A stretch of DNA of 64,000 bases from Colwellia demingiae (GCF_007954275.1 NZ_VOLT01000001.1:610445-674444), one strand, 5' to 3'. Shown: positions 36,001 through 44,931, counted from the stretch's first letter. Notes: a model not told the origin generated them from the letters alone. Made by a program: numbers and translations.

Positions 36001-37289
36001 GAGTACGGGTCTGTGCTTTCTATTTCTTCAATCGCTTTATTTTGTGGATGGTAAATCGTTAGCGCTAAACGATAAAATTGACGGTCAAGACTTGCATCAC
36101 CTGTATAACTCCAGACACCGGTCATGGAGTCTTCAGTCATGTCATGGCTTGAAACCATGTCTTTATTCGCATCATAAATATTTAGTTTAAGCTTTTGAGC
36201 GGTTGGAGACCACACAGAAACCTTAACGCTACCATTATCATAAACAACACCTAACGTTGCTTCATCAGCATCCATTTCGCCTTTAGTATAAAGATCATCT
36301 AGTACTAAATCAGCTTGAACATAAGTGGCAGCAACAGCTAACCCTTCCGCGTTATAACCAACTAAAACCAATTGGTTTTTTGTGAGAGTTTTTGCTTCTT
36401 CAATTGACCAATTACCAGAAAAAGCAGGCCAGTCAGCAACTAAAGGCGCGACAGTTTTTTGTTCGTCAGTTAAATCAACTTCTGTTAACTCAACAACCGT
36501 GCCGGTGATAACATCTTCATTAGCTTCATCCCCCCCAATACCAGCAGTCGCTGAATGATGTAATTTTACCGATGTAACCAGATCAAAATTTACATTCCAC
36601 GTAAAGGTATTACTATCAATCCAATGCGCTGAAAAGCCACTTATTGCTAATGCCTGTTTACCCAAAGTTACAACGGGATATTCAAAAATAGAAGCGACAC
36701 CTGAAAAGGTGAAGTTCATGCGTTGGTATGTTTTATCATCTTGAAACAGTGGCATTTTAAAGTCACCACCACCAAACTCTTTTCCTGCGTCATCAGTGCC
36801 TTTATGGATAATAAAATGACCACATTCGTTGTGATCGTCTTTAAGATTTACTAGCCAATACGCACCGTATACAGGATCAACTCCAGTATGTGCTAAGCCA
36901 TTATCCCAAGAAGGCGCTATAGAATCTGCAGCATAAGCATCACATTCAGCACTGTTCCAATTATGCATTTTGTAGTCACTGTATTCACCGTCTGCACGGT
37001 TATAAAACAGTAACGCCTGATTTTCGCCTGCAAAAATCACAGGCTCTGGTGCTTTGGGATCTATACCAACAACACAACTTTCATTCAACGCATCAGGCAC
37101 TGTTGGAACAGGACATTCAATAGGCTCTGGCGCAACACAACTTGTGCCGGCAGCATCAGAAACCATTGGTACATCACAACTAAGTAGTACTTCACCCGGC
37201 TCGGTAGACTCTGAGCCACCACACGCGACCAGTACCATAGATACAGATGCTAAGACAATTACTCTTAACACCGATTTTTGACTAAACAT
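33003..37289 (-). CDS. pulA: Pullulanase-type alpha-1,6-glucosidase lipoprotein, three C-terminal repeats
   Basis: A secreted lipoprotein of 1428 residues; the lipobox is LVAC with cysteine at 23. A pullulanase-associated domain (CBM41-like, about 85-200) and a second N-terminal domain precede a CBM48-like domain ('VYDNGSVKVSVWSPTAQKLKL', about 345-370). The GH13 catalytic domain follows: DVVYNH (near 636), GFRFDIM (near 705, nucleophile Asp), FYGEGW (near 738, acid Glu) and SKHDNE (near 840). The C-terminal 330 residues are three copies of a roughly 110-residue module starting RGDMNGW (near 1105, 1218, 1326), probably starch-binding. It cuts alpha-1,6 branches in pullulan or starch at the cell surface. 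The TonB receptor gene lies upstream on the same strand, 148 bp away. Confidence 0.9.
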   Translation of the reverse strand: MFSQKSVLRVIVLASVSMVLVACGGSESTEPGEVLLSCDVPMVSDAAGTSCVAPEPIECPVPTVPDALNESCVVGIDPKAPEPVIFAGENQALLFYNRADGEYSDYKMHNWNSAECDAYAADSIAPSWDNGLAHTGVDPVYGAYWLVNLKDDHNECGHFIIHKGTDDAGKEFGGGDFKMPLFQDDKTYQRMNFTFSGVASIFEYPVVTLGKQALAISGFSAHWIDSNTFTWNVNFDLVTSVKLHHSATAGIGGDEANEDVITGTVVELTEVDLTDEQKTVAPLVADWPAFSGNWSIEEAKTLTKNQLVLVGYNAEGLAVAATYVQADLVLDDLYTKGEMDADEATLGVVYDNGSVKVSVWSPTAQKLKLNIYDANKDMVSSHDMTEDSMTGVWSYTGDASLDRQFYRLALTIYHPQNKAIEEIESTDPYSLSLSTNGEYSQFVNLSDEELQPEGWDGHLVSTIENYEDAVIYEGHIRDFSAQDESTSVENRGKFLAFTEIDSAPMQHLQKLVANGLTHFHMLPANDIATIGEDPEKIIDLDSTVLDLCKINFQAPPCYQNIDDQTLRAVFESYIPFSNEAALLTKAMSDNDSFNWGYDPKHFNVPDGIYASNPDGVSRIKEMRAMIKSLHDIGLRVVLDVVYNHTNSSGLWDNSVLDKFVPGYYHSRDVTTGAVLNGTCCSDTALEHRMMDKLMVDSLKQWTEQYQFDGFRFDIMSQGSKAQMLAARDAVQAIDPDNHFYGEGWYKDSRGFERADQENMAGTEIATYNDRIRDGIRNATLFNNESDSDYPFEQQDIVKFGMAGTLTDYVLKTFKGTDVIGSTSGMYAKDPADIINYVSKHDNETLWDNLQFKLSPEMNNSERVRAQNISQSIVLLSQGIPFLQMGGDFLRSKSLDRNTYDAGDWYNLVDFTFELNNWNKGLPLDKGGRSDDDLVNLASSSSSTVAMTDILFASNVFNEFLSIRSNSPLFRLTTASDIINRVGFHNIGKNQTQGLIVMSIDDGTNLTDIDPNYDAVVVVVNGSNTEQSHTIASASDFILHPLLAASVDGTVASASFEQGTDEGSFTVPPLTTAVFVKVQGESQATGLSAYATAGAPDVVPYGDTVPYVRGDMNGWGEVDGLVYQADGIYQAKITLAAGSYGFKIASGDWSTINLGATGSGGEVLEDQNFSLLSGSNDNLSITVAIDGTYFFTLDASDINAPTLLVENEEPFVGTPVFIRGDMNGWSEDNPLVYIGNGKYQATITISASTPSFKIASADWSTVNMGAPADDMEITEGENQLLLSGSSDNFSMNFAVDGDYTFVFDASNLAEATLSIYSAEMFGVTPVFIRGDMNGWGEVDLLNYDGASSYSVEINLAAGDYGFKVASGDWSTINLGAPADTTVVTLDSPLLLVQDSQDNLSVTIVDDGVYIVTVAGPNPTIPTINISKKL

Positions 37290-37437
37290 AACTTTTACTC
37301 CAAATGAATAATTGGCGAGTTAATACCGGAATTAGCACCGAAATTATTGGATTTTTTTTATTGGAAAATTTAATTTCACTCATTTTTAATAACTCCCGAC
37401 TAATAAATTCTGGCTAATAACTCAAAACTAACTGCCG

Positions 37438-40400
37438 CTATAACGCGTAGGTCATGCCTAAAAAGAATTGACGACCAAAGTACTGGATGGTGCCTGTTTG
37501 GCTTTGTACACCAAAGTAACTTTTAGTTGGTTCGTCGGTTACGTTGTTCACCTGAAAAACCATGCCTAAGTTGTCATTAAATTGATAAGAAGCCTGATAA
37601 TCGATCACCAATTCGTCATCGTAATTAACCGTTTGTGCTTCAACCGCTACTTGCTCTGACACAAACTCATCTCGATAACGCGCACTAACACGTGTTTCAA
37701 AACCTTGATAACCCCAGAAAAGTGTGGTTTGTAAAACATTTTCAGATAAGCCAGGCAATGTAATAGGTAAGTCTTGCTGTCCTAATTGTGAAATTTGTTG
37801 AATTTCACTTTTGGTATGAGAGTAACTTGTACTAAGTCCTAAACCAGACCAAAAATCAGGTAAGAATGAAAAGACTTGGGTGTAACTCACCTCAAGCCCT
37901 TTTATATAACCGCCTTTATCATCATTAAACGCCGTTTCAAAATTACCGTTACGAATTTCTAATGGCACGCCACTTAACGGATCTATAAATTCGTCTGGTA
38001 CAATTAAGCCATTACCGGCAAAGTCATATTCACTGATTGTTTGCGTAACAATACCGGCCGATTCTATGTCTTTATAAAAAAGTGCAAAAACGAAACTACC
38101 ATCAGATTCTGAAAAGTATCGTTCATAGGAAATATCATACTGATTGGCATAAAACGGTTTTAAATGTGGGCTGTTTTTCGCGTTACCACTGATTTCAGCA
38201 TAAGTACCACTGTCAGTTGTCACTTTGTTGATGCTCACACTGCTGTTAGAAGCAAGTCGGTCAATATTAGGACGACTCATTACTTTAGCCGCAGCAAAAC
38301 GTATTTGGTCGTTTGGCGTTATATGAAAATTTAAATTCATTTGATGCAGGTAATCGGTGTAAGTATTTTCGATAATACCCGGTGCATATTTTTGATTGAT
38401 TAGACCAGCATCATCCGTAATAAACTGCGCACCTAAGTCGGCATTCGCTTGAACAATAACATCGCCATTTTCGTCAATAGCATCTTGTCCGTACGCATCT
38501 TTTACCGCTGTTTCACCAACATCTTGTAATGAAGTAGACGCTTGTTTAGTTCGAACAACACGAACACCAAAGTTACCAGTTACTGGAATATCACCAATTT
38601 CTACATCAATATTTGCCATGATATAGGCCGCAAAGATATCTTCAAAAACTTGACCACTTTCTTTAACGGTCCAAGCTGTATCTTTACCTAATGGATCGCC
38701 ATTTATTACACCGCTTGCAGAGCCGCCCCATGTTTGCACAGGTTGAGGTATGCCTTGAGGAAACCAAGCATTTAATACTTTGTTTTGATCAAGTGCTAAG
38801 TAACTTGGAAAAGAAGAAAAATCACCCTTCCAGTCAACCACGGTAGCCATATCTTCAGTGATATTTAACGGTTTTTCTTTCGAATTAAAACCACTATCAC
38901 TACCAAATTCATATACTGAACGATCGCTGCTGTATTCTCTTTCTGAATAACGTGCACCAAATTCCACAGACGAAATATAATCTGAATCAAGGGAATACTG
39001 AAAATCAACACGAGCAGCAATAACTTCATCAGAATTCACATAAGGATAAATACCGTATTTTGTTACCATAACGCGGTTTACATCAGTTAATGCATCCGCT
39101 TGATTTAAACTAACATCAGGTAAATCTAAGCCATTTAATAAATAATTTATTGATACGTTATTATCAAATTCTGGCTGCACAGCATTAGGATCGTCAGCAA
39201 CTAATGACCAAATTAAACCGTTTCTAAAATCACTGGTAGCTGATGAATAAGATAAATCTACCGCCATATTAAAGTTGTCGGTGATTTGCCAATCAGCATT
39301 TATACCGAAACTTTGTACTTCATCAGAATCACTATTGTCATCATTAACGATTTCAACACGCGTTGAACTATTAGAAGTTCTATTAAACGTACCGCCTATT
39401 ACTGAGTTGTCTATAATAGTCGGGTTGCCTATTGCCGCTTGGCTACCATCAAATTTCACTCGATAACCACGAGCAAACTCTTCCGAGTCAAATTTCGAAT
39501 AAAAACTATCAAATTTTAGACTAAAGTTATCAGCGGGCTGCCACTCAAGGGTCGCTACAAAACCATCTCGGGTTTCTTCCCCTCCTTTGTGTTGCAATTC
39601 AAAACCTTCACCGACATATTCTTTAGCGAGGTGAATTCCCTCTTCTTTGGTTGGTCCATTGATATCATCAGCTAAGCCGTCTACATCTCTTAATTTACTG
39701 TAGTTAAGCCCAACAAATTGTGTGGTGGCACTTGGCTGAAATAAACGCGCATAACCCAGAGCGACACCAAAGGTGTCATCAGAAAATTTACCTTGGTAAG
39801 AAACACTAAAACGATGACCAGTTGATGTGGCATCAGGTACGTCACTTGCCAAATCGTTATACATACCACGAGCATTTACATTAAAAGAATGTTGTTCTTC
39901 ATTTTTCAAAGGGCTGGCAGTTTTTAATTCAACCGTACCTGCCACGCCACCTTCAATAAGTGACACTTTGGGTGATTTGAATACTGAAGCTTGTGATATC
40001 AGTTCTGAGGGATATTGGTCAAATTCAACACTACGCTGACCGCTGGTTGATACTTGCTCACGGCCATTTAATGTTGTGGATACAAAACCGCCTGACATAC
40101 CGCGAATATTAATTTCAGCAGCTTGCCCCCCTGTTCTTACGGCAGAAATACCAGGCAAACGTGTTAAAGCATCTGCCATTGAAACATCAGGCAGTGCACC
40201 TAAATCATCCGCAGTTATTTGCTCTGATACGGTATCTGCAAAACGTTTTTGATTGATAGATTTAATAAGTGAACGTCTAAAGCCAGTAACTTCAATCACT
40301 TCAATTGTTTCAATCTCTTCTTCTGCACTAATTTTTGCAGCAATCTTTTCTGGTTCTACTGTGGTTTCAACCGCTTCTTGAGCATAAATCCCCCCAGAAG

Positions 40401-40461
40401 ACACCATAACACCACAGGAAAGCAAGGCTATTGAAAGCTTACTCGGTTTAAATTTACGCAT
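37438..40461 (-). CDS. TonB-dependent receptor, likely for maltodextrins
   Basis: A 1007-residue outer-membrane receptor of the Alteromonas/Xanthomonas type. The signal peptide ends near 'SGGIYAQ'. The TonB box region is 'IEVIEVTGFRRSLIKSINQKR', then the plug ('DALTRLPGISAVRTGGQAAEINIRGM') and a long barrel closing 'GRQFFLGMTYAL'. I start at the ATG at 40461 because a run of six G (GGGGGGAAAATT) immediately upstream is a strong ribosome binding site; the frame extends eight codons further. The following pullulanase gene makes maltodextrin or branched-glucan import the likely role. Two inverted operator-like sites lie upstream. Confidence 0.85.
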   Translation of the reverse strand: MRKFKPSKLSIALLSCGVMVSSGGIYAQEAVETTVEPEKIAAKISAEEEIETIEVIEVTGFRRSLIKSINQKRFADTVSEQITADDLGALPDVSMADALTRLPGISAVRTGGQAAEINIRGMSGGFVSTTLNGREQVSTSGQRSVEFDQYPSELISQASVFKSPKVSLIEGGVAGTVELKTASPLKNEEQHSFNVNARGMYNDLASDVPDATSTGHRFSVSYQGKFSDDTFGVALGYARLFQPSATTQFVGLNYSKLRDVDGLADDINGPTKEEGIHLAKEYVGEGFELQHKGGEETRDGFVATLEWQPADNFSLKFDSFYSKFDSEEFARGYRVKFDGSQAAIGNPTIIDNSVIGGTFNRTSNSSTRVEIVNDDNSDSDEVQSFGINADWQITDNFNMAVDLSYSSATSDFRNGLIWSLVADDPNAVQPEFDNNVSINYLLNGLDLPDVSLNQADALTDVNRVMVTKYGIYPYVNSDEVIAARVDFQYSLDSDYISSVEFGARYSEREYSSDRSVYEFGSDSGFNSKEKPLNITEDMATVVDWKGDFSSFPSYLALDQNKVLNAWFPQGIPQPVQTWGGSASGVINGDPLGKDTAWTVKESGQVFEDIFAAYIMANIDVEIGDIPVTGNFGVRVVRTKQASTSLQDVGETAVKDAYGQDAIDENGDVIVQANADLGAQFITDDAGLINQKYAPGIIENTYTDYLHQMNLNFHITPNDQIRFAAAKVMSRPNIDRLASNSSVSINKVTTDSGTYAEISGNAKNSPHLKPFYANQYDISYERYFSESDGSFVFALFYKDIESAGIVTQTISEYDFAGNGLIVPDEFIDPLSGVPLEIRNGNFETAFNDDKGGYIKGLEVSYTQVFSFLPDFWSGLGLSTSYSHTKSEIQQISQLGQQDLPITLPGLSENVLQTTLFWGYQGFETRVSARYRDEFVSEQVAVEAQTVNYDDELVIDYQASYQFNDNLGMVFQVNNVTDEPTKSYFGVQSQTGTIQYFGRQFFLGMTYAL

Positions 40462-40570
40462 AATTTTCCCCCCATATTCATCCATGAAATATTTTTATTA
40501 TCAGTTTTCTAACTGACTTCGTTTTTATAATTTCAACTTAATATAAGGGGCGAATTTTTCTTTAGATATG

Positions 40571-40588
40571 TTTTGCATACGTATTCAA
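40571..40588. promoter_or_regulatory. Operator-like site with ATACGTAT core (proximal)
   Basis: TTTTGCATACGTATTCAA, around 110 bp before the receptor start. The ATACGTAT centre is a perfect palindrome of the form bound by LacI-family sugar repressors. It is the exact reverse complement of the site at 40749-40766. Confidence 0.6.
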
Positions 40589-40748
40589 CAATACGTAAAA
40601 ATCAAAAAATAATTAAACAGAAGTAAAAAATATTAAAACTAAATTGGCATTAATGAGCCGCTATCCCATTAATATTGGTGTTCAGAATGTATCCATAACA
40701 CCAATAAATCGGAATAATAAATCGACAAACCGTACAAATTGATTACAT

Positions 40749-40766
40749 TTGAATACGTATGCAAAA
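40749..40766. promoter_or_regulatory. Operator-like site with ATACGTAT core (distal)
   Basis: TTGAATACGTATGCAAAA, the exact reverse complement of the site at 40571-40588; centre to centre the two are 178 bp apart, close to 17 helical turns. The pairing suits a repressor looping DNA between two sites. Confidence 0.6.
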
Positions 40767-40979
40767 TAGCGCTACACAAATTTTATTGCGCTGTATAAAG
40801 CGTAAATTAAGGCAACACTAAAGGTGTTATGGATGAACTAGAAATAAACGTTAAATGGAATAGTTATAGTGTGAGAAGTAAAATAGACACCTACATTACC
40901 GCACTCTGTGGATGAGTTTTTTAATCGTTTTCTAGGGAGATTTGATATCATATTGCTTATCTAACTTGTCACTGATAGC

Positions 40980-42362
40980 TCAAAATTTAAATGCTATCGA
41001 GGTCATAAAGAAGTCTGAATTTTTACCTTCACTCTCTTCAATAAAGTCACCAACATTGCTGTGAGTATAAAAGCTCTGAACAGATAAAAAGTGAGTGATA
41101 TCCCAAGTTGCTATGACATTAAATTGTGTTCCATAGAAGCTGTCGTTACTTGTATCAGATGTTAATAACACAACCCCAGGATTTACATACAAGCCATCAC
41201 CTTTTGAGGCTCGCCATAGAAAATCTACACCTGCGAATACAGTTAAATTAGGTGCTAATCGCAAATTAACAAACGGCTGAATATCCTTAACATTACCTGG
41301 TGCAAACAAGGCTGACTCGGATACATAGGCGGCATTAGGAAATAAAGCATTATATGTGCCCAGTTTATCGTCTTGAGGATCACTATCACCACTAGCATAA
41401 TTTATGCGTAGCCCAACGTTATCTATCCAATGGTAGTTATCTATAAGCAAACTAGTTTCACTGGCAAGCCCCCATGCGGAAATGTCATATTGTTCAAAAT
41501 CGCCAAACTGATAAGTTAGCTCGTAATCAAATTGTATAGGCCCAGTTGTTTTATAAAAACGTGTTCCTATACTGTGACGTTCTTCTTTTCCTACGCCTTG
41601 TTCGTATACTTTACGGTCATGATTATAACCATAGTAAAATAGATCCATCGATACGTCATTCTCCCAAGCGATCAACGCTTTAGCATGAACACCGTAAAAT
41701 CTTATAGCTGAAGTCGATGAGTCTTTGAATGACTCCTTTTCGGCTTGTACTTCTTGCATATAAAAAACATCAAATGCGCTTTTTAAATCACCGTTAACAG
41801 TGAAATTAATGCCATCGAACGCTCTTCTTTGGTTCGGGCCTTCTCTTACGCCTGTTTTTTTACCTCCGCCTAAAATAAACTCTTGACGGCCAACCTTAAA
41901 CTCTCCCCAACCAGTATGACTTTCATAAAATGCTTGTTGGATATCTAACGCTGACTCATCTAATGGGCGTGGACCATGAGTTAAACCTTGCTCGGTATAC
42001 TTGGCAAGTTGCACAAATAACCGAGAAGATTCAAATTGTAAGTCCGCATGTAACATGAAGCGTTGTAATCGAGAGTTTGAAGAGTCATCAGATACTAAGC
42101 CGAACATTTGATTTGAATAGTGCTCGTAACGACCACGGTAGTCACCGCCTATTGTTAAGTAAGCTGTATTGCTTTTATTTAGCGCTATGTGCTTAAGCGC
42201 AGCCAATGTTTCATCTTGCTTAGCCTCAAAATCATCATAATTTTCAAGCCAGCGGAAAAAGTGAAGCCGTTCTCCCCAATTTTCCGAGTTCACTTCAGCC
42301 CAAGCTGAATTCGATATAAAAATAGTGCCTATAAATATAATAATTTTTAATGAATTCAACAT
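40980..42362 (-). CDS. Alginate-export-type outer-membrane channel
   Basis: A 460-residue beta-barrel protein with a signal peptide ending SNSAWA (about residue 22). The body matches the alginate-export/porin family: 'YLTIGGDYRGRYEHYSNQMFG', 'RLFVQLAKYTEQGLTHGPRPLDESALDIQQAF' (in part) and 'VGRQEFILGGGKKTGVREGPNQRRAFDG'. It ends 'FFMTSIAFKF', a C-terminal Phe for barrel assembly. No alginate synthesis genes are near, so a general carbohydrate or small-acid porin role is more likely. It lies 54 bp downstream of the SnoaL-like gene, same strand, probably cotranscribed. Confidence 0.75.
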   Translation of the reverse strand: MLNSLKIIIFIGTIFISNSAWAEVNSENWGERLHFFRWLENYDDFEAKQDETLAALKHIALNKSNTAYLTIGGDYRGRYEHYSNQMFGLVSDDSSNSRLQRFMLHADLQFESSRLFVQLAKYTEQGLTHGPRPLDESALDIQQAFYESHTGWGEFKVGRQEFILGGGKKTGVREGPNQRRAFDGINFTVNGDLKSAFDVFYMQEVQAEKESFKDSSTSAIRFYGVHAKALIAWENDVSMDLFYYGYNHDRKVYEQGVGKEERHSIGTRFYKTTGPIQFDYELTYQFGDFEQYDISAWGLASETSLLIDNYHWIDNVGLRINYASGDSDPQDDKLGTYNALFPNAAYVSESALFAPGNVKDIQPFVNLRLAPNLTVFAGVDFLWRASKGDGLYVNPGVVLLTSDTSNDSFYGTQFNVIATWDITHFLSVQSFYTHSNVGDFIEESEGKNSDFFMTSIAFKF

Positions 42363-42416
42363 GGGCTGATACCTTTTACTTAACTAATTACGCTTTAAAT
42401 TTGACCAGTTCTAAGC

Positions 42417-42989
42417 CTATTTCAAGCCAATTTGGCGATTCCAGTCTGCGTTATCCCAGAATAAATACTCTTCAGCGATCCGTCCATTCTCCCAACGGGC
42501 GATGGTTGCAATCTTGAGACTAACCTTTTTACCCGTAGGCTGTAACACTGTGCCATCAGGCAAAGTTAGTGGTTTGATCCATTTGCCTTCTGAGATGCTA
42601 ATACCTGCGGTCCATTCGCCAAACCCAAACTGCAAAATGTGCTCGGCCACTTTAAAATCGAAAGTCTCGAAGAGAAACTCAAGTTCTTCGACATGCGGAG
42701 CCGCCGGCTCGGTAATTGTGCCATCAGGGTTGTAAACCTTAACGTCTGTCGCATGAATCTGTTTGATTAGTTCTATATCGCGATTGTTAAATGCGACCAA
42801 ATCCAGCTCATCGAAGGTTTTCAGGTTCTTGACCGTAGTCGCTCGTTCTGCCTTATGGCTGGCAACTTGAGCCTCCAACTTTACGATCTGTGCTTTGAGC
42901 TCAGCAACGGATTCACCTGCAAAAGCGTTTCCGGCTAATAAACTCAATGCTACGGTGCTTGATATTAATAGTGATTTAATTGATTTCAT
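42417..42989 (-). CDS. Secreted SnoaL/NTF2-like protein
   Basis: A 190-residue protein with a signal peptide ending 'LAGNAFA' (about residue 24), a short coiled coil ('AELKAQIVKLEAQVASHKAE', 29-48) and a SnoaL-like polyketide-cyclase/NTF2-fold domain ('DELDLVAFNNRDIELIKQIHATDVKVYNPDG', 'EEYLFWDNADWNRQIGL'). Such domains often bind small hydrophobic compounds; no catalytic pair can be assigned. An AGGAG ribosome binding site lies seven bases before the ATG. The gene is visibly richer in G+C than its neighbours, which suggests recent transfer. The porin gene follows. Confidence 0.7.
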   Translation of the reverse strand: MKSIKSLLISSTVALSLLAGNAFAGESVAELKAQIVKLEAQVASHKAERATTVKNLKTFDELDLVAFNNRDIELIKQIHATDVKVYNPDGTITEPAAPHVEELEFLFETFDFKVAEHILQFGFGEWTAGISISEGKWIKPLTLPDGTVLQPTGKKVSLKIATIARWENGRIAEEYLFWDNADWNRQIGLK

Positions 42990-43106
42990 CGTTATCTCCT
43001 AGTTTTCATAATGGTGTTTGTTGAAATAAATGTGTTACCACAGCGTTATGCTTTCAACTTGAAGATAAGTGTAAGTCAGGAATTATATTTTCTATATAGT
43101 GATAAA

Positions 43107-43125
43107 TGAGAAAGTATTTTTCTCA
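43107..43125. promoter_or_regulatory. LysR-type operator candidate
   Basis: TGAGAAA-GTATT-TTTCTCA is a perfect 7-bp inverted repeat with T-N11-A geometry inside. It is 118 bp upstream of the SnoaL-like gene. A related AT palindrome, GAAAATATATTTTC, lies at 44194-44207 between the LysR gene and the DUF5519 gene. Confidence 0.4.
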
Positions 43126-43280
43126 ATATAAGAATTTAAAAGTATTTTGATGGACGACGAACAAGAAAGTCAACTTAATCGCTGACTTTAGACATTCATG
43201 TATGAAGTGTGTAAATGGTTACTTGTGCTATAAAAGTTCTATAAAAAAGGTATAGAAAAGCAGTGCTAGAGTTTACAGAT

Positions 43281-44177
43281 CTAAAGAAAGCATGTTTCTT
43301 CAATATTATTGAATAAGTAATCTATAACCGATTTAATAATGGGACTTCCAGTACTTTTCTGGTGATACAGAATTGAGATATCCAACTCCATTGTTTTTTC
43401 TGGGAGCAATTCAATTAATCGCCCTTGACGAATACCCTCGTTAACAAAAACCTCGGGTAATTGGGCTAACCCCACACCGGCCTCACACAATTTAACTACG
43501 CATTCAGCATCATTAACTTCCATGGGGCCATCTACATGAACACTATTTATGCCCCCGTCAGCGTTAGTAAACCCCCACCTTTTGGCATTTGCTACTGAAT
43601 TATCAACGATACATACGTGTCTATTTAAGCTTTCTGGGCTCAAAGGAGCACCATGTTTTTCAATATAGGCAAGACTCGTTACTAGTCTAAGCGCTTGTTT
43701 TCCTATTTTCCGGGCAATAAAGTTTGAATCAGGAAGTTTACTTACCCTTAAAGCAATATCGATTCCTTCTTCGACCATGTCATTGAAATCGTCTGAAAGT
43801 AATATATTTAAATGGATACCAGGAAACTCAAGATGAAATTTAGGCAATACATATTCACAAAGTTTTTTCCCTAGAATCACAGGCGCTGTTAACTTAACTG
43901 AACCGATAAGTTCACTATTATCTACATTTTTGGGTTGTTCGAGTGACTCGACAGCGACGACAATATCTTTGATTTTGTCGTAATAAGATTGTCCTTCCAT
44001 ACTAAGCTTTAGGCTTCTAGTTGAACGATAAATCAGTTTTCTTCCTAACCAGACCTCCAACTCATTTAGATTTTTTGAAACAACGGAATTAGCAATACCG
44101 AGTCTTCTTGCCGCCCCAGACATAGAGCCTTCTTCAATAATTGCATTGAAAATGGTCATTGCTTTTAGTTTATCCAT
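43281..44177 (-). CDS. LysR-family transcriptional regulator
   Basis: A 298-residue LysR regulator. The N-terminal winged helix-turn-helix is 'MTIFNAIIEEGSMSGAARRLGIANSVVSKNLNELEVWLGRKLIYRSTRSL' (in part, residues 7-60). A LysR substrate domain follows ('GSVKLTAPVILGKKL', 'EGIDIALRVSKLPDSNFIARKIG'). It resembles the CrgA/DsdC-like subgroup with unidentified effectors. It diverges from the DUF5519-GST-LtrA genes and lies upstream of the SnoaL-like and porin genes, so it may control either set. Confidence 0.88.
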   Translation of the reverse strand: MDKLKAMTIFNAIIEEGSMSGAARRLGIANSVVSKNLNELEVWLGRKLIYRSTRSLKLSMEGQSYYDKIKDIVVAVESLEQPKNVDNSELIGSVKLTAPVILGKKLCEYVLPKFHLEFPGIHLNILLSDDFNDMVEEGIDIALRVSKLPDSNFIARKIGKQALRLVTSLAYIEKHGAPLSPESLNRHVCIVDNSVANAKRWGFTNADGGINSVHVDGPMEVNDAECVVKLCEAGVGLAQLPEVFVNEGIRQGRLIELLPEKTMELDISILYHQKSTGSPIIKSVIDYLFNNIEETCFL

Positions 44178-44281
44178 CTAATTTCTCATATTGGAAAATA
44201 TATTTTCTTATTTTGCTGTATTCAGAAACAAAGTCAAGTTACCTATACTCGTCCCAACTTAATCATTAATTGGAGTTAATA

Positions 44282-44770
44282 ATGTCACCATTGAAATTAC
44301 CAACAAGAGTTGGTGTGAAACCAAGAACCAATCCATTACCGCCACATTTACAGTATGACCAATATAGTCCACTAGAAATATATCAGTCGCTTGCTGATTG
44401 GATGTTTAATGCTTTCCCTAAATCTAGAGAGCACAAAACCTTGATTTCGGTGCCATCAAGCAGAGCAATGTGGCTTGATGAGAATATTAAAAACACACCA
44501 AGAGATGGTTTTATGCCGCCTCCAACGGCAAGTCGTGAATTTGCTCATTTACATAAAGATGGCAGCATTCATGTTTGTTTACCACAAAAAGATATTGATG
44601 CTGTATATGACGCTAAATGGGGTGAGCCTCATCCATACAAAAAGCACGGTGTTAATGAAATTTTAGTTTATGCACCTCAAAATAAAAAAGAAATGGAAAC
44701 CTTAAAACAAGTCATTGTTGCCAGTTATGAGTACCTAACAAACGAAGTATATGTACCTATTTACCAATAA
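44282..44770 (+). CDS. DUF5519 (luciferase-domain) protein, possibly truncated
   Basis: A 162-residue protein of the DUF5519 'luciferase domain' family. The conserved block 'SREFAHLHKDGSIHVCLPQKD' leads to 'DAKWGEPHPYKKHG' and 'ILVYAPQNKKEMETLKQVI'. The ATG at 44282 is chosen because GGAG lies six bases upstream; the frame opens four codons earlier at a TTG. It is immediately followed, in the same frame, by 49 more sense codons after a single TAA (see next entry), so the protein may have been longer. Function unknown. First gene of a set with the GST and LtrA genes. Confidence 0.75.
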   Translation: MSPLKLPTRVGVKPRTNPLPPHLQYDQYSPLEIYQSLADWMFNAFPKSREHKTLISVPSSRAMWLDENIKNTPRDGFMPPPTASREFAHLHKDGSIHVCLPQKDIDAVYDAKWGEPHPYKKHGVNEILVYAPQNKKEMETLKQVIVASYEYLTNEVYVPIYQ

Positions 44771-44920
44771 ATGGCAGAGCTAATGCCTTGGTGGGACAGC
44801 GATGTAAAAGGAACTTATAGCCTTGGCAGTTATTTTAAAAAAATGATTGATGGAAAATTAATCCCCGATGCTGTTCAAGCGTTATCCGATGTTGTAAAAC
44901 ACTTTGAAACTCAATTATAG
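44771..44920 (+). pseudogene. 49-codon in-frame continuation after the DUF5519 stop
   Basis: ATG at 44771 directly follows the TAA at 44768-44770 in the same frame, and 49 sense codons run to the TAG at 44918-44920. The peptide (MAELMPWWDSDVKG...VVKHFETQL) looks like a genuine helical protein end. There is no ribosome binding site before the ATG. Either a nonsense mutation split a roughly 212-codon gene, or this is a small coupled gene. It ends 11 bp before the GST gene, and its tail supplies GGAG to that gene. Confidence 0.5.
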
Positions 44921-44931
44921 GAGTATTAATA

